This document shows, in pieces, positions 18,729-27,614 of a stretch of 53,580 nt of DNA. This DNA is from Paracoccaceae bacterium. GTDB lineage: Bacteria > Pseudomonadota > Alphaproteobacteria > Rhodobacterales > Rhodobacteraceae. Position 1 is the stretch's first letter; each line of letters opens with the position of its first letter. The notes below the pieces were generated by a model that was not told the origin of the DNA, did no database searches, and saw nothing but the letters and a program-made list of their open reading frames with translations. The stretch covers positions 1 to 53,580 of the forward strand of contig JABBAP010000055.1 in the NCBI GenBank assembly GCA_018607905.1, given 5' to 3'. The translations under genes and the position numbers were made by a program.

Positions 18729-19892
18729 CTAGGCAGATAGGCGACGCTCCGCAATTCGGGCCATAATTGACGCGCCAACAGGTAATATTTCTGGATCAAG
18801 ATAGAAACTGGGATTGTGCAAACCCGTAGTGCCGTTGTGCCCAAGTTTGACGTAAGAGCCCGGAACAACTTTGAGCATGTCAGCGAAATCTTCAGACCCT
18901 GTGGCGGGATCGTCCGTATCGGTTACGTTTTCAGTACCAACAATATCAGCAGCGGCTTCCAGGTAGGCGTCTGACAAAGCTGGGTCATTGTTCAGCACAT
19001 CAAAGATATTGCGCAGATCAATGCGGATTTCTACGCCGTAAGCCACCGCGAAACCATCGCACAATTCTTTCATGCGCTTTTCTGCCAATTCGCAGACTTC
19101 GTCTTTGAAATAACGGATCGTGCCGGCCAAACGCGCGGTGTCAGGAACGATGTTGTAGGCTGATCCAGAATGAATTTCAGTGACGGACAAAACGCAGGCA
19201 TCCAAAGGCGCCACGTTACGCGACACGATGGATTGGATTTGTCCGACAAGTGCTGACGCAACGATCAGGGGGTCGCGCGACATTTGTGGCATTGCGGCGT
19301 GGCTGCCCTTTCCTTGGATGTGGATGTCAAAAAAGGACGCGCCAGCCATTGCCGTGCCTTTTGTCACGCCAACTTTGCCCGGTTGGCCATTGGGATAATT
19401 GTGCATTCCATAAATTTCGTCACAGGGGAATTTTTCGAACAATCCATCGGCGAGCATACCGCGCGCACCGCCAAGCCCCTCTTCGGCAGGTTGAAAAATG
19501 AGAACAACCGTGCCGTTGAAATTGCGGGTTTCTGCAAGGTATTTTGCAGCGCCGAGCAACATCGTCGTGTGACTGTCGTGTCCACACGCGTGCATCACGC
19601 CAGGTGTTTGGGAAGCGTAGGGCAGATTTGTTTCTTCGTGGATGGGTAGCGCATCCATATCCGCGCGCAACCCGATGCGGCGTGCGCCTTCACCGTTGCC
19701 TTTGATAATTCCGACGACGCCCGTTTTGCCAATACCTGTGTGGATTTCATCGACGCCAAAATCGCGCAGTTTTTCGGCGACGATGCCCGAGGTGCGAACC
19801 TCCTCGAAACCGATTTCCGGGTGCGTGTGCAAGTCTTTGAAAATCGCAGTCATTTCTTCTGCGAAATTTTCAATAATTGGAAGTGTGGCCAT
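18729..19892 (-). CDS. M20D amidohydrolase (hippurate / IAA-amino acid hydrolase family)
   Basis: These enzymes split N-acyl amino acids such as hippurate and indole-acetyl amino acids in the cytosol. Motifs seen are LHTHPEIGFEE, GLRADMDALPI, MHACGHDSHTTMLLG with the metal Cys/His, FQPAEEGLGGA with the catalytic Glu, and GSEDFADM and GLHNPSF near the C-terminus. The length (387-390) is normal. The second ATG (19892, MATLPIIE) is preferred because AAAGGA sits nine bases upstream of it and directly abuts the first ATG. Following the dipeptide ABC transporter by 32 bases, it probably hydrolyses what that transporter imports. Because the same family includes plant ILR1-type and bacterial indoleacetyl-aspartate hydrolases, and indole genes lie nearby, auxin conjugates are a reasonable candidate substrate, but this is inference. 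Confidence 0.9.
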   Translation of the reverse strand: MATLPIIENFAEEMTAIFKDLHTHPEIGFEEVRTSGIVAEKLRDFGVDEIHTGIGKTGVVGIIKGNGEGARRIGLRADMDALPIHEETNLPYASQTPGVMHACGHDSHTTMLLGAAKYLAETRNFNGTVVLIFQPAEEGLGGARGMLADGLFEKFPCDEIYGMHNYPNGQPGKVGVTKGTAMAGASFFDIHIQGKGSHAAMPQMSRDPLIVASALVGQIQSIVSRNVAPLDACVLSVTEIHSGSAYNIVPDTARLAGTIRYFKDEVCELAEKRMKELCDGFAVAYGVEIRIDLRNIFDVLNNDPALSDAYLEAAADIVGTENVTDTDDPATGSEDFADMLKVVPGSYVKLGHNGTTGLHNPSFYLDPEILPVGASIMARIAERRLSA

Positions 19893-19924
19893 GACGGGCA
19901 TTCCTTTCTGAAATTTTTGGTGGG

Positions 19925-21562
19925 CTAACGCACCGCTGAAACGCCAGCGGTAAAGTCCACGTCTCGACCAGGTGCCGCATCAAGCAGTATTCTGGTGTAT
20001 TCGTGTTGAGGGTTTGCATAAACGCTCGCGGTTGGGCCTTGCTCGACCACTTCGCCAAGTTTCATCACCATGATCCGATCACAGATTTGGGCCGCGACAC
20101 GCAAATCGTGGGTGATGAACAGCATTGCCAGGTCAAAATCTTTGCGCACCTGATCAAGCAGCTCCAACACTTGAGCCTGAACCGAAACATCAAGCGCAGA
20201 CACCGCTTCATCCGCTATCAAAACATCTGGTTCCATTGCAAGTGCCCGGGCGATGCAAATACGTTGGCGTTGGCCACCAGAAAACTGATGGGGGTAGCGA
20301 TCCAGCGCATTTGGCGACAGGCCAACAACCTCCATTAGATCACGCGCACGTTTGAAGGCGGCGGTCTTGCTGACACCAAAGTTCATCGGCCCCTCAACAA
20401 TGGATTTACCAACTGAACGGCGTGGATTTAGCGAACGATACGGGTCCTGAAACACGATTTGGACGTCTTTGCGCACGGGACGCAGAGCTTTTTGGCTCAG
20501 GCCTGCGATGTCTTTGCCGTCGATCAGGATTTCACCGCCGTTGGGATTGATCAGGCGGACGATACACCGCGCGACGGTCGACTTGCCTGATCCAGATTCA
20601 CCAACAACGCCAAGGGTTTCGCCCCGACGTACTTCTAATTCAACCCGCTTGGCCGCGTGCACAACGCGCCCCTTTCCAAACCACCCTTTTGCGCCATAGG
20701 TTTTGACCAAAGATTGCGTTGAAAGGATCGGTTTTCCTTTGGTCATCAGCGCGCGCTTGGGCGGGATCAGCGGCGGCACAGAGGATATCAACATCCGCGT
20801 GTAAGGCTCGATCGAGTGATGCAGCATGTGATCCATTGTGCCCTGTTCCACCATCTGCCCATTGCGCATAACGACCACTTTGTCAGCAATTTGCGCCACA
20901 ACGCCAAAGTCGTGGGTGATGAACAAAACAGCGGTGCCGTGGCGGCGTTGGATATCTTTGATCAGGTCCAAAATCTGCGCTTGAGTTGTTACATCAAGAG
21001 CCGTCGTTGGCTCGTCCGCGATCAAAAGGTCGGGTTCGAGCGCCAATGCAATCGCAATCATGATACGTTGTCGTTGACCACCAGAAAGCTGGTGTGGGTA
21101 AGATTTTGCCATGCTCGGCGCGTCTGGCAAATTTACGTCTTCCATTACTTCGATCACACGGGCATTGCGTTCGCTCACGCTCATATCCGTGTGGATTTCC
21201 AGCATCTCGGCAATTTGATCACCAACACGTATAACAGGGTTGAGCGCGGTCATTGGTTCTTGGAAAATCATCGCCATCCGCTCGCCGCGCAATTTGCGCA
21301 GCATCGGTTGTGGAATGTTCAGGATTTCGTCGCCGTTCAACAGGATCGACCCTGCGGTTGGGGTTAATTGATCTGGTGGATTTAGCCCCATGACTGTTTG
21401 TGCGGTCACGGATTTACCTGAGCCGGATTCTCCGACGACGCAAACGATTTCACCAGCGTTTACGCAAAATGAAATATCCTCAATAGCATTCTCGCGGTCT
21501 GAATCTTTGGGCAGACGAACCGTCAGGCCTTTGATGTCGAGAACTGTTCTTGGGTCATTCAT
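19925..21562 (-). CDS. peptide ABC transporter, fused DppD-DppF ATPase
   Basis: A single chain of 545 residues with two complete ATPase domains that would energise the two permeases. Each half has Walker A GESGSGKS, a signature (LSGGQRQR in the first, FSGGQRQR in the second) and Walker B (LLIADEPTTALDV and VLIADEAVSALDV). The C-terminal extension after each domain is that of oligopeptide/dipeptide systems. The ATG at 21562 is chosen because GGGAAG lies eight bases upstream; a TTG at 21568 would overlap the dppC stop. It is placed directly after the permeases and before the amidohydrolases. Confidence 0.93.
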   Translation of the reverse strand: MNDPRTVLDIKGLTVRLPKDSDRENAIEDISFCVNAGEIVCVVGESGSGKSVTAQTVMGLNPPDQLTPTAGSILLNGDEILNIPQPMLRKLRGERMAMIFQEPMTALNPVIRVGDQIAEMLEIHTDMSVSERNARVIEVMEDVNLPDAPSMAKSYPHQLSGGQRQRIMIAIALALEPDLLIADEPTTALDVTTQAQILDLIKDIQRRHGTAVLFITHDFGVVAQIADKVVVMRNGQMVEQGTMDHMLHHSIEPYTRMLISSVPPLIPPKRALMTKGKPILSTQSLVKTYGAKGWFGKGRVVHAAKRVELEVRRGETLGVVGESGSGKSTVARCIVRLINPNGGEILIDGKDIAGLSQKALRPVRKDVQIVFQDPYRSLNPRRSVGKSIVEGPMNFGVSKTAAFKRARDLMEVVGLSPNALDRYPHQFSGGQRQRICIARALAMEPDVLIADEAVSALDVSVQAQVLELLDQVRKDFDLAMLFITHDLRVAAQICDRIMVMKLGEVVEQGPTASVYANPQHEYTRILLDAAPGRDVDFTAGVSAVR

Positions 21563-21564
21563 AA

Positions 21565-22491
21565 TCAAAACTTCCCTTCCATGCGTGGATCAAGCGTGTC
21601 GCGAAGGCCATCACCAAGCATGTTGATCGCAAGCACTGTGAGCGACAAAAAAATACCAGGGAAGAAAATAGCGTGGGGGTAGATTTGAAAGAAATCGCGC
21701 CCCTCGGCCATGATATTGCCCCAGGTGGGCGTTTCGGGCGGAATGCCAACGCCAAGGAAGCTGAGGATGGCCTCTAACAGGATGGCCGAGCCGCAAATGA
21801 ACGTGCCTTGTACGATCAAAGGTGAGATCGTGTTGGGTAAAACGTGACGCCACAGGATCAAATAGGTTGGTGTGCCTACTGAAATGGCGGCTTCGACGTA
21901 AGGCTCCTCGCGGATCGACAGCACGATAGAGCGCACCAGGCGCACCACCCGCGGTATTTCAGGGACGGAGATTGCGATGATAACGGCGGTCAAACTGGCC
22001 CCTGACAAGGCGACCAGCGAAATTGCCAATAGGATCGCGGGGATGGCCATGAGGCCGTCCATAAATCGCATGACAATCGCATCGACCCAGCGAAAATACC
22101 CCGCGACCAACCCGATAAACGTGCCCACCGCCACAGAGATAAGAGCAACTGCAATACCAACGATCAGCGAAATCCGGGCGCCGTAAACAACGCGTGCGTA
22201 AATATCACGGCCCAATGTATCGGTGCCCATGCGCGCCGTGACTTGGTATTTGTTCCCATCGTTATCGCGCAACGTGCCCTCATAGCCAGGTGGTTTGAGG
22301 CGATTTGATGGGTTGATATCAGTCGGATCAAGCGGCGTTAGAAGCGACGCGAAAAGGGACATCAGCAGGATTATCGAAAACAGAAATCCGCCAACGCGCA
22401 CGCTCGTGTTCTTTGCCAAACGCACCCAAGGAGAGGGTTTGTTGCTTTTGACAATTTCATCGTCTTCCACGGGTAAAACCTCAGTATTCAT
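21565..22491 (-). CDS. peptide ABC transporter permease, DppC type
   Basis: An inner-membrane permease of 308 residues. The N-terminal cytosolic segment is followed by one helix and a periplasmic loop with DTLGRDIYARVVYGARISL, characteristic of DppC/OppC proteins, then the transmembrane block. The coupling loop EAAISVGTPTYLILWRHVLPN contacts the ATPase. It follows dppB by a single base and lies two bases before the ATPase start, so the core transporter genes are tightly packed and probably translated together. Confidence 0.93.
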   Translation of the reverse strand: MNTEVLPVEDDEIVKSNKPSPWVRLAKNTSVRVGGFLFSIILLMSLFASLLTPLDPTDINPSNRLKPPGYEGTLRDNDGNKYQVTARMGTDTLGRDIYARVVYGARISLIVGIAVALISVAVGTFIGLVAGYFRWVDAIVMRFMDGLMAIPAILLAISLVALSGASLTAVIIAISVPEIPRVVRLVRSIVLSIREEPYVEAAISVGTPTYLILWRHVLPNTISPLIVQGTFICGSAILLEAILSFLGVGIPPETPTWGNIMAEGRDFFQIYPHAIFFPGIFLSLTVLAINMLGDGLRDTLDPRMEGKF

Positions 22492-22492
22492 A

Positions 22493-23434
22493 TTAGTACC
22501 TTATGCGTGGATCAAGGAGTGAGTAGATCACATCAATTACCAAGTTGATGAGCACGTAGACGAACGAAAACAGCATGATTAACCCCTGAACAGTGGGGTA
22601 ATCGCGGCCTTGGATGGCGTCGATTGTAAGCGTCCCAAGCCCTGGGATAACGAACACGCTTTCGGTGACGACAACGCCGCTGATCAGAACCGCGATCGCG
22701 ATGCCAATCACAGTAACAATTGGTACCGCTGCATTGCGTAGCGCGTGTCGCGTCATGACTTTGGTTTCAGAAAGGCCTTTTGCGCGGGCGGTTCGGATGT
22801 AATCCTCGTTCAAAACCTCCAAAACGCTGGTGCGTGTCATGCGCGCAATCAACGCGATAAAGATAACCGACAGTGCAGATGACGGCAAAATCAAACGATA
22901 GATAAATCCACCGAACCCGTCCGCGATGGGCTGATACCCTTGGACAGGAAACCAATCGAGTTTAACTGCAAAAACATAGATCAACACATAGCCAATGACG
23001 AAAACGGGAACCGAGAAGCCAAGCACCGACATGCCCATAACCGTGCGATCTAACCATGATCCCTGTTTGTAGGCCGCAAGCGTTCCAAGTGGCACAGCAA
23101 CAACGCAAGCGATGACGATGGTGAACGTAGCAAGCGCAAGTGTTGGCCATATTCGATCCGAGATCATGCTGGTGACGCTGCGTTTATAGTAAAACGACTC
23201 GCCAAAATCGCCGCCAAGCATGTTGCCGATCCACAGCACGAACTGTTCGATCAAGGATCGTTCAAGTCCAAGCTTTTCACGGATTAGGTCGATGTCTGCG
23301 CTGGTTGCCGCGTCCCCTGCGATGATCGCGGCTGGGTCGCCAGGCGTAAGGCGGAGCATTAGAAATACGATGACTGCAACGATCAGCATGACCGGAATAA
23401 CCGCAAGAATTCGTTTGATTAAGTAGACGAGCAT
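22493..23434 (-). CDS. peptide ABC transporter permease, DppB type
   Basis: An inner-membrane permease of 313 residues with the DppB hallmarks: an N-terminal helix (MLVYLIKRILAVIPVMLIV), RLTPGDPAAIIAGD, and the ATPase-coupling loop YIRTARAKGLSETKVMTRHAL. It is paired with the DppC-type permease. It is separated from the upstream binding-protein gene by 93 bases holding two hairpins, which may lower its expression relative to the binding protein. The ribosome-binding site is weak. Confidence 0.93.
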   Translation of the reverse strand: MLVYLIKRILAVIPVMLIVAVIVFLMLRLTPGDPAAIIAGDAATSADIDLIREKLGLERSLIEQFVLWIGNMLGGDFGESFYYKRSVTSMISDRIWPTLALATFTIVIACVVAVPLGTLAAYKQGSWLDRTVMGMSVLGFSVPVFVIGYVLIYVFAVKLDWFPVQGYQPIADGFGGFIYRLILPSSALSVIFIALIARMTRTSVLEVLNEDYIRTARAKGLSETKVMTRHALRNAAVPIVTVIGIAIAVLISGVVVTESVFVIPGLGTLTIDAIQGRDYPTVQGLIMLFSFVYVLINLVIDVIYSLLDPRIRY

Positions 23435-23470
23435 TTGATGCCAAGATCCCCAAGCAGAAAGAGATAAACG

Positions 23471-23503
23471 GGTAGCGCCGCGAACAAACTAAGCGGCGCT
23501 ACC
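23471..23503 (-). promoter_or_regulatory. 11-bp stem-loop in the binding-protein/permease gap
   Basis: GGTAGCGCCGC (23471-23481) and GCGGCGCTACC (23493-23503) pair perfectly around an 11-base loop. It is the second of two hairpins in the gap and has no T-run, so on mRNA it may block 3'-to-5' decay of the binding-protein message, as REP-type elements do, rather than terminate transcription. Confidence 0.5.
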
Positions 23504-23510
23504 GATATTT

Positions 23511-23539
23511 AAAGACGAGTAATTAGATTACTCGTCTTT
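23511..23539 (-). terminator. 13-bp stem-loop overlapping the binding-protein stop codon
   Basis: AAAGACGAGTAAT (23511-23523) and ATTACTCGTCTTT (23527-23539) pair perfectly around a three-base loop. The stem includes the last codons and the TAA of the binding-protein gene. On the minus strand it is followed by TTTAAATAT, a moderate T-run, so attenuation between binding protein and permeases is likely. Confidence 0.55.
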
Positions 23540-25126
23540 TTTGTAGCCCCAAAACGCGACAACCGGTGACACAGGCGCGCCAGAGATGTTTGCACCCATC
23601 GCAGCTGGTGAGTACCACTGACCAAGATGAATGTGGGTTGGGTTTTTGGACGCTTCCATTTGGATTTTCTCAACAATTGCCAAATGCTTGGACGCGTCTG
23701 CCTCATTTGCAAACTCCATCCGCAGCTCTTGGATTTTGTCGTTACAAGGCCAGCCAAACAGGGCTTTGTCACACGCAGCGTTCAACATAGGCGTGCTAAG
23801 CGGGCTGGCGTTATCAACCGAGTTCCATGACGTGATGAACGCGTTCCAGCCGCCATCAGCGGGCAATTCGCGTTTGTTACGACGACCAACAAGTGTTTGC
23901 CAATCCATCGCAACCATTTCCACGTTTAGGCCGATTGCTTCCATGTGCTGCTTAGCCACTGGAACCAAGTTACCCAAGATTGCAAGATCGGTTGGGTGCA
24001 TGATCAGAACAGGTGTTCCGTCATAGCCCGACTCTGCGATCAGTTCACGCGCTTTGGCATAGTTGGATTCGAATTTATCTTCAAAGCCAGCTTCTGATGC
24101 CAATGGCGTGCCGCAAATGAACATCGCTTTACACAGCTTGTAGTACTTGTCGCTGCCAACTGTGGACTGAACAAAATCCTCTTGGTTGAACGCGTAAAGC
24201 AACGCTTCGAGAACCTTTGGATTGTTGAACGGTGGGTGCAGCGCATTTGGGCGGAACGTGTATTGGTTGCCAAATGGGTTTAGATCCACAAGTTTGATAT
24301 TTTCATCTGCTTCCATCAAAGGCAGCAAATCGTGTGAAGGAGATTCGATAACGTCGATTTCGCCTTTTGACAGCGCATTCATTTTTGTTTGCGCGTCGCG
24401 GATAACTTTCCACACCACTTTGTCCACGTGAACGACTTTACCACCGGCAAGGCCATCATTCGGCTCGCTGCGCGGCTTGTAGGCTTCGAACTTTGCGAAC
24501 TCGGCTTTGTCGCCCGGTTTCCATTCGTCTTCCAAGAATACAAACGGGCCAGAGCCTGTGTAATCCGTGATCTGATCGCCCGGAGGCGTCGCTGCGACAC
24601 TTGCTGGCATGATGAACGGAACATTTGAAGAAGGCTTACCAAGCGCTTGAACAACCAATCCTGTTGGCTTGCTCAGCTTGATTTGGAAACCGTCACCATC
24701 CGAACCTGTCATGTCAGTTACAAAGGTCATCAGCAGTTGACCCATGGCGTCTTTTGCGCCCCAACGCGTTAGCGACGCAACGACATCGTCGCCCGTTACA
24801 GGTGCCCCATCGTGGAACGTCATTCCGCTGCGAAGTTTGAAATCATAAAGCTTTCCGTCGTCGGAAACTTCCATGCTTTCGACCATTTGCATTTTGATTT
24901 CGCCTTTGGAATTCATCCCAAACAGCGTATCATAAACCATGTAACCATAGTTGCGCGACATGTATGCGGTGGTCCAGATCGGATCGACGATTTTCAAATC
25001 AGAGTGCATGTTAACGCGCAGAACAGATTCAGCCTGTGCGCTTGTAGTGCCCCCGCCCAAGCCGAGGCTTAGCGTGATTGCAAGTGCGGCGGTTCCCAAT
25101 AAACCGCGTCGTGAGAACTTTCTCAT
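23528..25126 (-). CDS. peptide ABC transporter substrate-binding protein (SBP family 5)
   Basis: A periplasmic binding protein of 532 residues. The N-terminus MRKFSRRGLLGTAALAITLS has a twin-arginine pattern (SRRGLLG), so it may be exported by Tat, and the signal ends near AQAES. Family 5 features include MVYDTLFGMNSKGEI, FKLRSGMTFHDGAPVTGDD and TGSGPFVFLE. GGGAGGAAAATCT lies upstream of the ATG. Being first in the minus-strand unit and followed by hairpins, it is probably made in excess over the permeases. Family 5 proteins bind di- and oligopeptides but also other compounds, so the ligand could be an N-acyl amino acid given the hydrolase genes downstream. Confidence 0.93.
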   Translation of the reverse strand: MRKFSRRGLLGTAALAITLSLGLGGGTTSAQAESVLRVNMHSDLKIVDPIWTTAYMSRNYGYMVYDTLFGMNSKGEIKMQMVESMEVSDDGKLYDFKLRSGMTFHDGAPVTGDDVVASLTRWGAKDAMGQLLMTFVTDMTGSDGDGFQIKLSKPTGLVVQALGKPSSNVPFIMPASVAATPPGDQITDYTGSGPFVFLEDEWKPGDKAEFAKFEAYKPRSEPNDGLAGGKVVHVDKVVWKVIRDAQTKMNALSKGEIDVIESPSHDLLPLMEADENIKLVDLNPFGNQYTFRPNALHPPFNNPKVLEALLYAFNQEDFVQSTVGSDKYYKLCKAMFICGTPLASEAGFEDKFESNYAKARELIAESGYDGTPVLIMHPTDLAILGNLVPVAKQHMEAIGLNVEMVAMDWQTLVGRRNKRELPADGGWNAFITSWNSVDNASPLSTPMLNAACDKALFGWPCNDKIQELRMEFANEADASKHLAIVEKIQMEASKNPTHIHLGQWYSPAAMGANISGAPVSPVVAFWGYKKDE

Positions 25127-25454
25127 AGATTTTCCTCCCTAAAGGTTGTCGTAGGGTAACTATAATCCCGAAGATGCCAAAAGATACTGAATTCGTTAAT
25201 GATGTGACAGGTACATGAATTTGAATATATTATTTTAAGTCAATAAGTTGCCGTGTATTTCGCGCCTTTTTGACCTTGTTTTGAAGAATTATTACCACGC
25301 GTCACTCATCAAAAAACAGGCTAATTCATGGTCAGATTTTCGGAAATAGCAGGCCGATTCTCTCATTTTTCGTTGCAACGATGCCAAGATTTACCCAAAC
25401 TTGACCCGACAAAAAGACAATTCAAAACCTCAAATTCAAGAAATCGGAGGCCGC
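25127..25454. other. divergent intergenic region between binding protein and amidase
   Basis: This 328-base gap must hold the promoters of the minus-strand transport unit and the plus-strand amidase. It is AT-rich around 25190-25260. No palindrome like those near 27.6 and 39.6 kb was seen and no promoter could be assigned with confidence. An open frame extends the amidase upstream to TTG 25401 but without a ribosome-binding site. Confidence 0.4.
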
Positions 25455-26903
25455 GTGGATCTTTCATTGGTAAATATGGATGCAACTAAAATGGCGTCTT
25501 TGGTTCGCACAAAGCAAATCACTTGCCTTGCGTTACTGGAAGCACATTTTGACCGTGTCGATGCGCTTAACCCCAGCTTGAATGCAATCATCTGGCAAGA
25601 TCGCGATGGGGCGCGTGAGCGCGCTGCCATCCTGGATACGGAGGTCGCGCAAGGCGTATTTCGCGGACCTTTGCACGGCGTACCGATCACGGTAAAAGAG
25701 GCGTTTGATTTCGCCGGATCACCGAGCACTTGGGGAAATCCGGAGCTAGCGCAAAATTACCCGGCGCAGAACTCGGACGTCGTTCAACGCTATTTGGATG
25801 CGGGTGCCAATCTGTTTGGAAAAACCAATGTGCCGCTCAATCTGGCGGATTGGCAGTCCTTTAACGCGATTTATGGCACCACAAATAATCCTTGGGATAT
25901 GTCGCGCGGACCAGGCGGGTCATCGGGTGGATCTGCTGCGGCGTTGGCGACAGGCATGTCAGCCCTTGAAGCAGGTAGCGATATCGGATCATCCATCCGA
26001 AACCCCGCGCATTACTGTGGCGTATTTGGGCTAAAACCTACTTGGGGCGTTGTATCTGAGCAAGGCCACAGCCTGCCTGGCTGGCACACAGACATTGATA
26101 TCGCAGTGACGGGCCCAATGGCGCGCAGTGCACGGGATTTAATGCTCGCGTTTGAATTGTTGGCAGGGCCGGATCGCTATTCAAAGGATACTTGGTCGCT
26201 TCATTGCCCGACGGATCTGCGCGAGGATATTTCGGATTTCAAGATTGCGTTGAAGTTGAGCGACGCCGCCTGCCCTGTTGATCAGGCGTATCAGGACAGA
26301 TTGGCAGATTTTGCCGAAAAACTGTCTAAGGCAGGTGCAACGGTTCGCGAAATCGAACCTGAGTTGGACACATCAGATTATTTCAACACATATCTAACAT
26401 TGTTGGGCGCCGCGATGGGGTTTGGGATCTCTGCTGATGCAGTTGCCGTGGAACGGGCAGAAATGGAAGCCAAAACCACAGGCGTTATTCGCGATATTAT
26501 GACGACCCGTTTGAATGGGCGAGACATGCGCCATTCTGATTGGATGGTTGCGGACAACAAACGTAGGCTTGCACGACAGTTGTTTGATAACTTCTTTCAA
26601 GATTGGGATATTTTGCTGACGCCCGTTTGCGCATCCGCGGCATTTCCCCACAATCACAGTGGCCAACGCTATGAGCGTGCGCTTACGATAAATGGCGCAC
26701 AACAGCCCGAAATGCAGCAATTGTTCTGGTCTGGGTATTCGGGGGTTGTTGGCCTGCCAAGCGCGGTTGGCCCGATGGATTTTGTTGGGTCTTTACCAGT
26801 GGGCTATCAAGCGATTGCTGGCCATGGCAAAGATCGCACGGCCCTTGCTTTCGCAAGTTGCGTCGAAAATCAAATTTGCAGCTTTACAGCTCCACCGATC
26901 TAA
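25455..26903 (+). CDS. amidase-signature family amidohydrolase
   Basis: A cytosolic Ser-Ser-Lys amidase of about 482 residues. The catalytic lysine is in VPITVKEAFD, the glycine/serine signature in GPGGSSGGSAAALATG and the nucleophile region in EAGSDIGSSIRNPA. The GTG at 25455 is preferred: GGAGG lies four bases before it and VDLSLVNMDATKMASLVR is where family likeness starts; an upstream TTG at 25401 has no such site. Amidases of this family include indoleacetamide hydrolases and the GatA subunit; no GatB or GatC gene is present, so a catabolic role is more likely. It is divergent from the peptide transporter and precedes the MarR and iorAB genes on the same strand, fitting a supply of aromatic acids from amides. 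Confidence 0.88.
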   Translation: MDLSLVNMDATKMASLVRTKQITCLALLEAHFDRVDALNPSLNAIIWQDRDGARERAAILDTEVAQGVFRGPLHGVPITVKEAFDFAGSPSTWGNPELAQNYPAQNSDVVQRYLDAGANLFGKTNVPLNLADWQSFNAIYGTTNNPWDMSRGPGGSSGGSAAALATGMSALEAGSDIGSSIRNPAHYCGVFGLKPTWGVVSEQGHSLPGWHTDIDIAVTGPMARSARDLMLAFELLAGPDRYSKDTWSLHCPTDLREDISDFKIALKLSDAACPVDQAYQDRLADFAEKLSKAGATVREIEPELDTSDYFNTYLTLLGAAMGFGISADAVAVERAEMEAKTTGVIRDIMTTRLNGRDMRHSDWMVADNKRRLARQLFDNFFQDWDILLTPVCASAAFPHNHSGQRYERALTINGAQQPEMQQLFWSGYSGVVGLPSAVGPMDFVGSLPVGYQAIAGHGKDRTALAFASCVENQICSFTAPPI

Positions 26904-27047
26904 AGCAGAGCCGTCACCTTGGATTGCAAACAACTTATGGCTATTTCATTGCAGGTTTTAACATCGTATCGCGCAAGCTCCTTTGGTTGCTCTTTTGCGT
27001 TCGCATCGTAAGCATAACAATTGAGCAAAAGTAACGAGGAGTTTAGC

Positions 27048-27536
27048 GTGAAAAGCAAGGGCATCAAATCGAAGGCGGTGCAAAATGAGGCACCCCATGA
27101 AGGACAAGGTTTATCACGCTTTGCGCCGTATTTAATTAACCGGATTGCGCATCGCTATAATCAAAGCCTTCAGGATGCTGTCACCGAATTGGGCCTGACG
27201 ATACCAAAAATGCGCGTGCTGGCTGCCCTTGCCGCGATGGGCAAGTTAAGTGTGAACGAACTGACCGTTGTTGCTGTTGCCGAGCAATCAACGATGAGCA
27301 GGACGCTCGATCAGATGGAACGCGACGGATTGATCAACCGCATGAAAAGCCAAGCAGATAGCCGCATGCGTGTGGTGCAGTTGACGCAATCCGGGCTTAT
27401 GGCCTACCGCGAAGTTTGGCCCCAAATGAGCGAAGCCGAAGACGCGTTGTTTGTTGGGTTAAGCAAAGACCAACGAGATGGCTTTCTTGATACGCTTTCA
27501 CAGATTTTGCTAAATATCCGCAAACATGATTTCTAA
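27048..27536 (+). CDS. MarR-family transcriptional regulator (iorAB-linked)
   Basis: A dimeric winged-helix regulator of about 163 residues, including a 20-30 residue N-terminal extension. LTVVAVAEQSTMSRTLDQME is the recognition-helix region and ADSRMRVVQLT the wing. The GTG at 27048 is chosen because GAGGAG lies 7 bases upstream; TTG 27021 has no site. The iorA gene starts 78 bases downstream, and a promoter plus a 14-base palindrome fill the gap, so this protein is the obvious candidate repressor of iorAB, released by an aromatic acid or CoA ester as in other catabolic MarR proteins. The ligand is inference. Confidence 0.88.
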   Translation: MKSKGIKSKAVQNEAPHEGQGLSRFAPYLINRIAHRYNQSLQDAVTELGLTIPKMRVLAALAAMGKLSVNELTVVAVAEQSTMSRTLDQMERDGLINRMKSQADSRMRVVQLTQSGLMAYREVWPQMSEAEDALFVGLSKDQRDGFLDTLSQILLNIRKHDF

Positions 27537-27545
27537 ACTTGCTGT

Positions 27546-27574
27546 TTGACTCGCTCAGACATTGATCATATTTA
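27546..27574 (+). promoter_or_regulatory. sigma-70-type promoter of iorAB
   Basis: TTGACT (27546-27551) and TATTTA (27569-27574) are separated by exactly 17 bases, a good match to the vegetative consensus. They place transcription start near 27581, inside the palindrome, about 34 bases before the iorA GTG. Confidence 0.55.
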
Positions 27575-27576
27575 TT

Positions 27577-27590
27577 TATGCAAATGCATA
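27577..27590. promoter_or_regulatory. palindromic operator candidate upstream of iorA
   Basis: TATGCAAATGCATA is a perfect palindrome with six-base arms around AA. It lies just after the -10 hexamer, where bound repressor would block initiation. Its layout (TATGnA, two bases, TnCATA) matches the palindrome in front of the Rieske oxygenase operon at 39.6 kb, which points to related MarR proteins reading both. Confidence 0.55.
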
Positions 27591-27614
27591 CAAATTTTCT
27601 TGGGAGTCAAACTT

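Noticed and set aside
25455-26903. Amidase as GatA of the tRNA amidotransferase
   Set aside because: No gatB or gatC adjacent and the surroundings are catabolic; the same applies to the amidase at 47897.
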